Shown: positions 55,279-64,000 of the stretch, in pieces
Layout of the letters: each line of letters opens with the position of its first letter
How positions within the stretch are numbered: position 1 is the stretch's first letter
DNA from: Phlebotomus papatasi
Taxonomy: Eukaryota > Arthropoda > Insecta > Diptera > Psychodidae
Reading direction: 5' to 3'
DNA length: 64,000 nt
Assembly: GCF_024763615.1 (NCBI RefSeq)
Contig: NC_077223.1
Span: forward strand, 868,001-932,000
Position numbers and translations under genes: made by a program
Notes under the pieces: generated by a model
Seen by the model: the letters and a program-made list of their open reading frames with translations, nothing else
Told to the model about the DNA's origin: nothing
Database searches by the model: none

Positions 55279-57114
55279 TTAGGTGAGATTCTTAACAATC
55301 TCACCTACTATAATCCTAACAAAATTTCATGTCGTCCGATCGACCTCAAATTTGGCCAAAATGTGTTTCGCCACTTCCTGATCACGAATATATATGTGGC
55401 TATTTTACGTTCCCGGCCGGCCGGCCGGCTGGCCGGCCGGCCGGCCGGCCGGCCGCTCTTTGGAGCTTAATAGCTCCTAAACTAAAAAAGATATCGACTT
55501 GCGGTTTTCGGCAAAGGTTATATATCGGGTGAAAATTGCAACTTGGTGCATAGACCCCCCACCCCCCACCCCTCCTTCCGCCATTTTGAAGACCCCCCTT
55601 TTTTTGTTTTCTCAATTGCTCCGCCCCTATGGCATTCAGCGGACTCAAATTTTAGTATGTTATAGCTGGGCCTTAGAGCTTTCCATCAATACCAAACTTA
55701 AGGTCCCCCGACCCCCCTGACCCGAGCTATAAGGGTCCAAAAAAAATTTCTTAAAATGGCCATAACTCCGGTTCTAATTGTCAGAATTTAAAAAGTGAGG
55801 GCTTTTTGGAAAGCTCTCGTAAAATGCGACTTTCCCTTCTAACATCGCAAGTTCATAAAACCACCGCTAGGGGCGCTTTTTTTAAAAAGAAAATTTTTAA
55901 ATCTTAAAAGTTAAATAACTCAAAAATTCCATTGTGCATCGGGCTGAAAATTTAGTATGTTGTAGCCGTTGATTATACCTATCAAACAAAAAAAACCTTA
56001 AGTCGATCTAAAACCCCTGACCCGAGCTATAAGGGGTCAAAGTTCGAACATTGACCGGCCTCTATCTCCGGTTCTAATTAACATAGCGACCTAAATTTTA
56101 CCTTTTTGGTTTCGTCTCGATGAGCACTTTCAGATGGAAGTTCAAAAAGTCACCACAGGTGGCGCTGTGATAGCGTCAAAATTCATCGAAATTCAAAGTC
56201 ACTTTTCTCAAAAACGGCATTGTGCAAGTTAATGAAATTTTAGTATGTTGTAGTCCAGTCTAGGACGTTTCCAAAATGGTGCGTATGCGCGCTGTGGTTT
56301 CAATAGAACCGGAGATATGAGGGGTCAAAGTTCACGAAATTCAAAAAATCATATCTCCGGTTCTATGTGACCAATTTTGATGAATGAGGGCTTAAACGAA
56401 AGATCTCACCAAATGCTACAACTTTCTAGAACACTTTAACTTCGTGGGACCAACACCAGGGGCGCCACAGTCGAAAAACCAATTTCAATATCACATAACC
56501 TCAATTATCTCGACTGTCGCTGAACCGATTTTGATGATTACTTCAACATAATTGTAGAGCACATTTGTCTCTACATTTCGTCCATACATCATTTTCCACT
56601 CAGACTACGCTATCACTCCGATTTTGCCGTTTAAGTGTGAAAAAATTGATTTTTCCAATAATAACGCTTTGAAATCACTCAGATGCCAATTTGACTGCCT
56701 CTACTCCACCAAGACACTTAAAATAGGGGTTTAAATGGAAAGTCCCACAAAATACAACAATTCTTTGATATAGTTGAAGTTCAACAAATGAACACTTGGG
56801 GCACTCTGGATGAAAAAACGAGTTAAGAAACAAAAAACCTCGCTTATCTTGGCTTCTGAGTAATCGATGAGATCATGTTCTATAGGAAAATTATAGAGAA
56901 CATTCTGGTCTACATTTCACCCATATAACACTTTTCTGTCAGTTCATCCAAATCCTTGATATTTTGGTTTAAATACAAAATTTGTATAATTTCACGAATT
57001 TGATTCAAGATAACTGAATTGGACAACTTCAGCTCCAAATCGAATTTGCATGCACTCCGAGTTAGCTCACGTTAAGAATCTCACCTACATAAGCCGGTTA
57101 GGATTATCTGTCCC
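55279..57114. mobile_element. 1.84-kb repeat with AGGTGAGATTCTTAAC inverted ends
   Basis: AGGTGAGATTCTTAAC at 55281 is exactly inverted at 57071-57086 (GTTAAGAATCTCACCT), and ATAATCCTAAC near the left end is inverted in GGTTAGGATTAT at the right. The left end also folds locally (AGGTGAGATT..AATCTCACCT). The interior is a chain of diverged units, each with TATCTCCGGTTCTA and an AGGGGCGC-type word, plus a pure GGCC tract. There is no transposase frame. A truncated copy lies at 23587-24508, and isolated ends (AAGAATCTCACCTA) near 15024 and 47735. Confidence 0.78.
55411..55456. repeat. (GGCC)n simple repeat
   Basis: About 46 bases of GGCC units with one CTGG interruption, 100% G+C in an AT-rich region. 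It accounts for the Pro-Ala-Gly-Arg repeats of the overlapping frames. Confidence 0.95.
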
Positions 57115-59150
57115 TTTTTTGGTATAAATACAAAATGGTTACTATCAATGGTGCTATTCCAATGGAAAAATAACATTTTTTTAGCAATTTACTGTTCTCA
57201 AGTGCTTCTGCAAAAATGAAGTTTGCTGGAAAATGTGCGAGGAAGCAATGTCTTCGATGTGCGATCGATCAATGTAAGTCAGGTTTGTGAATTTCCTGCC
57301 ACCCAAAAAAACGATCTGGTCCAGCCCAAATCTTTTTTACATAAATATGAACACTAATAACCCCTCTACGCCCTGTGACAGTAGTTCTTCAGAAAAGTGA
57401 TATTAATTGTGCAAAATTGTAGGAAATAATACACATCAAAATTACAGTTTTAGACCTGTTTTTAATTTTTGCTTCCTGAAATTAGGAAAAAAAAAACAAT
57501 TAAATTCCCAAGTTTTTCAGGAAAGGTGGGATTTAAGACTAGCCATTAAAATATATAGTCATAGGTGAGATTAATAAAGGAATACGGAAGCAATACGCAG
57601 TGTTTGAAGGTAGCGTTTGTGCGAACCATCAAAGCCTTCCCCTAGTGAAGTTCATGGATTCAATTCGAAGTTCGAACACCTTAAATGTTAGAGAAATTCC
57701 TGGTGACTTAAAGGGTATTCGAAACCGAGACACTTGCGGGGGCGTGGCCTATTTTTCTTTTTGAAGCTTCCTCGGCAAGTTCGATACAGTCACAATATAT
57801 TGCAGAAGCAAAGGTATCAATTTCGAAGTACAAATATTTTAAAGTGGCCAATTCTCAAGGAGACCTCTTTAGGTATAGTTTAGGCTTGGTTTTTTTTCTT
57901 GGAGAAAAACGGTAATGAAGAAAGTTTAAAAGGACAAATTGCAAATGTTGAAGTTTGAAAATAAAGTAAATTTATTGTAATTTGTGCTACTTTAGTCGAT
58001 ACTTTTTGATATTAAGTTTTCACACGAATGTGAGAAATAGCTCTTGATTTTCTTATAGATTTTTTGACATAATAATAATACAACTCTGGGATTTTTGTAG
58101 GACACGAAGAAATTCTTGGGAAATAGTAAAAATAATAATAATGCGTCACAGCATCCCATATCTTCTTTCAAACGAAATCTCTTGACATGGGGATGGGATT
58201 GTCAGTTCCAGATCCGGTAGAATTTATTCTGCGATTCGACATTGGATGCGATGCGAGTCGAATACCATTAAAGCCAGAAAATTTCTATTGCCCAAGTGCC
58301 CATCTATAAGCATTCAAATGGATTATCTACAAAACTGCAAAAACTAATCAATAAAAATCTTAAACGAAAGAACAAGTTATGGCCCTTCAGGGATGTTTTA
58401 AGTAGTTTTAAGTATGACTTAAGTACCTTATGGGCGTTATACCTATAAAACTATTCATTTTAGATGTTAACACTGAAGGATATTATGGGGAGGTAAATGC
58501 AATTACCACCCAAGTTAGTCAAGTTGTTCTTCAGCTACATGAACTTTCCCAATATTGGTCACGTAAAAGTTAATGTATCTCCTGGAGAATGTTGTAAAAT
58601 TAATAATAAAGCTCTGAAGTGGAAGAGCAAATGGTCTTCTCATCACCAGACGTGCTGACGCTGAGAAAATATTCATATGTTGTGGCAGTAATCATGTGAA
58701 CAATTTAGGTAAATGTGAAAGTTCATTAAAACAAACAATTAGATATTAATCAGGAAATTTGTGAACAATTCTTCCTGTGTTAACGAAGGGAAGTCTTACA
58801 GACTTCGCACATAGGATTAGTGTGCCAAATTTCGGCATAGTTGTATGCAAGCGCCAAAGTCTCAAGTTTAAAATGTAATACTTTTAATACAAATTGAATT
58901 TTTTTGTTACTTTTTTATAAGGAGTGTTGCTTGGAATCTTGTAGACAGTTTATCGTTTTTATTTTCTCTAAAATTATTCCTAATACATTTTAAAATGAAT
59001 AAAAATGTAGACATAGTATTGGTGGACTATTCCGGCCACCTTCATTCTCATAGCTCCTTTCCCTTCCAGAATTCTTCCAATGCATTTTTCAGATCATCTT
59101 GCTTGTCGAAGCGATATTTTTTGTTATTTTTGCGTTGTATAATCTCAAGA
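57115..59150. other. Intergenic, no gene seen
   Basis: About 57120-57240 shares words with 51790-51935 (TTTACTGTTCTCAAGTGCTT). The rest is AT-rich with no coding-like open frame. The 71-residue frame at 58995-59210 lacks support. Confidence 0.4.
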
Positions 59151-59153
59151 GTA

Positions 59154-60553
59154 GGGGATACTGGGGCAAATTTTGTCAAAACGAAAATTTCAATATTCAC
59201 TATTTTCTAAAATAAAAGAGGCTGAGGCTTGAAATTTTTATTATAGATAGCTTTCATGAACCTTCTTAAACTTACAAAGTTTCAAGGGATTCGAGAAAGG
59301 ATTATGTAAAATACAAAATAATGAAATTTTGAGCCCTATTTTTGGAATATTTGGCTTACAGAAAATATCAATACTGATTAGTTCAATTTAAGCACATTTT
59401 TCGTTAAGATAGAAAAAAATTGTCTTCGACAAATTTGTAGAGGAATAAATTTCCTATAAAAATATGTCTATTTGATATTTTTAACGTTTGCGAGAGTAAG
59501 ACGTCACAAATTATCCGGAGACTCACAAAATTTGCCTCAGTAATTTTGAGAATCTCCACAAAGGGAGCATCTAAACGGGGGGATTTTATTTCGAAACCGC
59601 TATTTTGAAACAAAAGTCCCCCATTGAGCTTTATACCGGTGCATTTTTGCCTATCTTTTGGCGCTTAAAATCTCCCTCTTCGGAAGCTCCATTTGTTTAT
59701 TTTCGAATATTTTGACATTTCAAGTGATTTTAAATCATTTTTTTGTGTTTTTCAAGAGATGTTTTTCTCGTGAACTATTTTCAGGATACGGTATCGATTA
59801 CTCTTCTGAATATATCGTTTAATCTTTATTAGAATATGGTCGAATTGTTAAATAGGCATCTTTAAATAGAAATAAAGAAAAAGTTAAATAGAATAAAGTT
59901 GATTTATAGAAAAAAAACTTAGGATATTTTCTTAATTGAGGCACTCAGAGCAAAAAAACTCTAAGCCATACGCATTTCCCTATTAAAATAGCGTTTTTTT
60001 GCTCTGAGCTCCTCAATTTAGCAAAAATATTGGCATAAAATCCTGCGGTAGGACGATTTTGATATAGAGGATGTATGCTCCATCTCCTCTTCCTTCTAAA
60101 GTTTCGTCACCAGGCATAAATATTAACTTTCCCACTATTTAATAAAATCTTTGATTGTAAAACACTGTGTGATTGACGTTCGAATTGTTTCGAAATAAAA
60201 TAGAAAGTCTTCCAGACTATCTATTTTAGTTAGAGCACACTTGGAGAATTTATAACAGAAGGTGGAGAAAATTTATCTCAGAAATGAACCACTAGGGGAG
60301 ATTTCCCGAGACACACCGGTGCATAGCACAGTATAGTACATTTAGAAATCTCCCCGTATAGAAGACGCCAAAATCGACTTTTAGAAAATGATTCGAAAAT
60401 CACATTTCTTTCGTGATAGAGAAAAATAGTCTTCTGCAATGTTGTAGAGCAGTAAATTTCCTATAAGAATTTGCTCATTATAAAACGTTTCAGTTTTCTC
60501 AGAGCTCATGAAAGAATTTAATATGCGTTTTGACAAGTTTTGCCGCAGTCTCC
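59154..60553. mobile_element. Possible composite TA-flanked element, TAGGGGATACTGGGGC end
   Basis: The left TAGGGGATACTGGGGCAAAT and TTTGTCAAAACG are mirrored near 60530-60553 (GTTTTGACAAGTTTTGCCGC). A small inner pair TAGGGGAGATTTC/GAAATCTCCCC lies at 60293-60356. Ends are eroded and the call is tentative. Confidence 0.4.
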
Positions 60554-60609
60554 CAAAATCCCGAATTCTTTAAAGTGTCATAGCTACTCCCACGATCGCA
60601 CCCGAACTT

Positions 60610-60810
60610 GTTGGAGGCAGAGGGAAATTTTCTGTGGCTTGGGCAATTATTCTACACATTATCCTTCATATCATTTCATTAGGATTTTAAACATTCGGGA
60701 TTTTGGCTTTCGGAATTTTGGCTTTTGGGATTTTGGCTTTCGGGATTTTGGCTTTCAGGATTTTGGCTTTCAGAATTTTGGCTTTCGAGATTTTGGCAGC
60801 CTCCAATGTA
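60610..60810. mobile_element. Small element with 15-base minisatellite core
   Basis: TTGGAGGCAG on the left and CAGCCTCCAA on the right enclose GGGAAATTTTCTGTGG and seven 15-base units of GGGATTTTGGCTTTC (60697-60801). The 15-base unit keeps three frames open, giving Asp-Phe-Gly-Phe-like repeats that I do not take as protein. Confidence 0.75.
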
Positions 60811-61147
60811 ACGTCCAGGAATGCCTGGAAATGTCCAGGCGACATTTCGTTCTTTCACGAAAATACCTTTAAATCATTCCCAAAAGCAGTTTGTCAAAGT
60901 CAAAGGTTTAAAAGGCTGTAGAGAGTGTATTTCTCGACCGAATAGGGTCACGTTTGTGCTAGTTGGAAAGGTCTTGGAATTTTTGAACCGGTAATAAATC
61001 GGTTCATAACCGATAACTATTTTTAGTCGAAATTCAATTTTATTACTTCTAAGTTACTTTGACCGATATTTTGAATGATTCAATCTGTTCGAAAATTCCG
61101 GTTATGAACCGCTAAACGGTAAATTATGCGAAAGTACTTTTGAAGTA

Positions 61148-61380
61148 TAGGGGAAACTGGGGCACCACCAAACACGGGGTACCACCAAACACGGGGTACC
61201 ACCAAACACTAATTTTTATTTCTAAACTACTTGGACTATTTCGACCATTCCTTCAGTGGACAAGCATCCCTATAATGCCTAAAAATTTGTATAAGTCTAG
61301 TCCTCTGAAGTCGAATATCTGATTAAAAAATCGCAGTGTTTGGTGCTACCCCATATTTGGTGGTGCCTCAGTTTCCCCTA
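61148..61380. mobile_element. TA-flanked MITE, TAGGGGAAACTGGGGCACC termini
   Basis: Left TAGGGGAAACTGGGGCACCA, right GGTGCCTCAGTTTCCCCTA. The left side holds three copies of ACCACCAAACACGGGGT and the right their inverse (GTGTTTGGTGCTACCCC). 233 bases. Confidence 0.88.
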
Positions 61381-62640
61381 GTGTCTAAATTAAGATTTCG
61401 ATCATTCCGCAAAGCATGGGATTCTTTGTCACCCCTTTTCCTTATATTTCAACTTTTATTTCTTATATAAAACGCTATATAGATTAAAGTAATGGAAAGT
61501 AAGTTTGTGTTCTTACGAAGATTAAAAAACATATTGAAAAGGGCTTTTCAGCAAACAAAGACATCAATATGGACAGGGTCTTTATTGAATTTAAAATATA
61601 AAAAAAATATCAAATTGATCTCTGCTAACCCTTTAAGAATCCACATTGTCTGTTGAATTATATATTGTCATTTATTACTAAATTGACATCCTTTTTGATG
61701 GGACAAAAATTGCTCAATTTGGAACACTCTTTCCTGGAACAGTTCAAGTTTAGAGACGAGAGAACTGTGCCACACAGAAAATCCTTCTGTTGTGGAAAGA
61801 GGTGATGTATTGATTCGAAAAATATAGTTCTAAAGAACTACTTTGAAGTCTTCCTCAAGGAGACCTTAACTATAAAGGGACGCCAAAGATGCCAAAGACG
61901 CCAAAACAACTTTAAAGCTCTGAAAGGTTTGAAAAACTTCATAAATACTTTATGTCCATATGTCATAATGATTAATTCTTCCTTCTGCTGTTGTGGCTTC
62001 TCTGTCCAATGCTTCCACAACTGAGCTCCCGGAGAGATATAATTAATTATTTTGGCATAACATTTATGAAAGTTAACTGACTTGGTGCCAAAAATAACGT
62101 CCTTGAACTTGATTTTGAAAGTGAAAAAAATGGGAGTTTCATTTTTCACTGAAAAAATATGTATATTAAATCATAAACGAAAAAGTTTGAAATAAATTTC
62201 CTCAATTAGGCTGGACCTTATCTTTCATACCTTTACTGTTTCCTTACAGTTTCCGTTTTTATTATTTTTATTTGTCCTTATAGTTGCATGTACCCAAAGA
62301 TTATACAAACTAGATTTAATATAAGGTAAAGTATCTCAAGTGGAAGCAATAACATACCCAAATTGGACTAGAAATGGGTAGCCTGAAGCGCAATATGTTG
62401 CGTGCAAATAGAAATGATGGGCTGTTCTTAATTTGTAATACCCATAACCAAATTCCCGAATATTTGTTACTATTCAAACAATATTTTGAACAGATACTTT
62501 ATCAAATGTTTAGCAGTATGGCGAATATTGCGCAACATTTATTGTTTTACCATTAATCTAATGTTACCTCCCTCAATTACATTGAAATCTGTTTTAATGC
62601 ATCTACAGGATGAATGAATCCCTACACATTAACGTGATTA
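61381..62640. other. Intergenic, no gene seen
   Basis: The 103-residue minus frame at 61838-62149 is Lys/Phe-rich, with no domain and no flanking splice sites. A TAAGGTAAAGTATC word at about 62322 resembles a MITE end without a partner. Confidence 0.4.
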
Positions 62641-63048
62641 TAAGGGAATAGTACCCCGGATCGGAATGTTAAGAGACATGCTTCATATTTAGTTGAAAAG
62701 GTAATCCTCAAAACATTATTTGGTATTTTTATGTATACTAATTGATACATTAGTGGTCCCTTTAACTATATCTGTGCTTTTGAATTTTTAATTTTTGTAA
62801 TAAATTAATAAAAAATATGTGTAATTGCAAACTTGCACTCTGTACCTCGGATCGTCAGGAATTTAATCAGGTGTCTCAGGGAAAATTGGTTTTATAAATT
62901 AAATCTGAGTTAATGCACTATATTCTTGTGATAATTAAATGGTAAAAAGTAGCTAATAATTTTTAAAAAATCATTTAATTTGGAGCAACAATGTGGTATT
63001 AACCTGACGATCCGAGGAACACTGCCGATCGCTGGTGCTCTTCCCTTA
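62641..63048. mobile_element. TA-flanked MITE, TAAGGGAATAGTACC termini
   Basis: Left TAAGGGAATAGTACCCCGGA. The right reverse complement is TAAGGGAAGAGCACCAGCGA. GGATCGTCAGG (about 62851) and CCTGACGATCC (about 63003) are a second, inner inverted pair. 408 bases, non-coding. Confidence 0.7.
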
Positions 63049-63502
63049 TGTAACAATTTATAAAGAGCAACAGAATGATTTTATGAGTGAATATGAAATC
63101 AATTCAGATTTTACATAAGTTTTTGACAAAGCTTAATACACATTGATCTCTTGAAAATTCGAAATTAATTGTACAGAAAAAGAAAGTCGTTCAGCGGCTT
63201 GAAAATGATTATATGGTAAAATACAGTTTTTATTTCTGAATTCCCCCAAAATCTCGTTAAATACAATTAAAATTTAAATAAAAATTATGTTACCAGTCCA
63301 AGCTTGACTGGGATTCCAAGACCTTTCAAATGAATGCATATTTGCCCTAATCGATTGAAAATAAGCTCTCAAGAGCTCTTTAACTTTTGACTTTGACAAA
63401 TAATAAAGGGGTTTCCAAGTTTAATGAGATGAGACACAGTGCAAACACAAGTAGAGTTTGATTCTCCAATAGTGTCTTGGATAAAAAAGCAAATGGACCA
63501 AA

Positions 63503-64000
63503 GTAAAAAGTAAAATTTGGTCAGTGAAATGTCAATTTTATCAGTAAAAAATCAAATTTGGTCAGTAAAAAATAACATTTGGTCAGAAATAAATAAAATT
63601 TGGTCAGTAATAAATCAAATTTGGTCAGTATAAAATAAAAATTTGGTCTGTAAAAAATCAAATTCAGTCGGAGAAAAGTCAAATTTTGTCGGTAAAAAGT
63701 CAAATTTAGTCAGTATTTTTTTTATCAGTAAAATGTGAAATTTAATAAGTTGAAAATTAAATATGATCAGTGAATAATAATTTAGTCAATAAAAAACTAA
63801 AAGGAAATCAATAAAAGTTAAAGCTTTGCATATCCGGATAAAAAGTATTGCACATTTCGTATTGCGGAAACTTCATATTTTAGTACATTTCGTATTTTAC
63901 CATTTCGTATTTCATATTTCGTCTTTCATAAATTTTGTACAAAAAATAAACAGGTGCTACTGATAACTTTCCAAAACACAGAAGATTTCCCTTTGCCTCA
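63503..64000. mobile_element. Second TTTGGTCAGT minisatellite foldback, cut by the window end
   Basis: Aligns with 41215-41660 nearly base for base, including the TTTCGTATTGCGGAAACTTC centre and CAGAAGATTTCCCTTTGCCT. The inverted right arm should lie beyond 64000. The MITE found in the 40.8-kb copy is absent here. Confidence 0.85.

Noticed and set aside
55329..55648. PAGRPAGRPAGR repeat proteins on both strands
   Set aside because: Entirely due to the GGCC simple repeat within a mobile element.
60540..60921. Frames with Phe-Gly-Phe repeats resembling FG-nucleoporins
   Set aside because: Produced by seven 15-base units; too short, with no flanking exon and no other nucleoporin feature.
61838..62149. 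103-residue minus-strand frame
   Set aside because: Lys/Phe/Trp-rich, no recognisable motif, no splice sites in phase, and AT content as in flanking DNA.
1..64000. CRISPR arrays, bacterial operons, integrated phage or virus
   Set aside because: The direct repeats seen are eukaryotic minisatellites without unique regular spacers, the genes have spliceosomal introns, and no viral reading frame was recognised.

Overview
The window reads as a gene-poor, AT-rich, repeat-dense stretch of an insect nuclear genome, most likely a fly (Diptera) and perhaps a nematoceran such as a sand fly. The evidence is an arthropod-type CCHamide neuropeptide receptor, GT-AG introns of about 60 bases alongside much longer ones, AATAAA signals, and many small TA- or TTAA-flanked inverted-repeat elements (MITEs). 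The species is inference. No bacterial, viral or organellar gene was seen. Annotation is by eye: exon joins were chosen so that splice sites and reading phases agree, and no database search was run.

Layout. 1-4.3 kb is AT-rich and includes a 1.75-kb degenerate satellite (about 1.93-3.70 kb). 4.3-9.2 kb (minus) is a palmitoyltransferase of the Hip14/ZDHHC17 type: three coding exons, 622 residues, ankyrin repeats then a DHHC domain. Head-to-head with it, 2.1 kb away, is the catalytic subunit of DNA polymerase delta (11.3-17.4 kb, plus; four coding exons, 1092 residues). Directly behind it and convergent is a small three-exon gene (17.4-18.0 kb, minus, about 148 residues) that I cannot name. Its stop codon lies 32 bases from the polymerase stop and inside its own AATAAA. 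18.5-19.6 kb is a TTAA-flanked repeat holding a 500-N assembly gap. 21.16-21.57 kb holds a small spliced locus with two overlapping short reading frames. 26.06-26.47 kb (minus) encodes a 138-residue acidic protein whose C-terminus resembles the Orange domain of Hairy/E(spl) proteins but has no bHLH. 34.3-53.8 kb (minus) is a CCHamide-receptor-like GPCR in six coding exons (421 residues) with a 12.9-kb intron. 53.8-64 kb has repeats and no gene I can support.

Mobile DNA makes up most of the rest. It includes two pogo-like MITE families (TA target, CAGTAGA termini); a set of TA-flanked elements sharing TAGGG/TAAGG ends but with unrelated inner sequence; a palindromic MITE family with GGCACACCTTTTAGATCAGG arms; a CACTGAGAGAAA family, one copy carrying a nested CAGGGG element; TTAA-flanked piggyBac-like MITEs; a 1.84-kb repeat at 55.3-57.1 kb with a truncated copy at 23.6-24.5 kb; and foldback elements whose cores are minisatellites (37.0-37.6, 40.7-41.9, 60.6-60.8, 63.5-64.0 kb) and which share one 20-base motif.

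The genes do not form a pathway. They are ordinary single-copy animal genes (palmitoylation of synaptic proteins, replication, peptide signalling). The most unusual content is the minisatellite-cored foldback family, the diversified TA-flanked MITE set, the heat-shock-element-like satellite, the two-frame small locus, the bHLH-less Orange-like protein and the unnamed gene convergent with POLD1.
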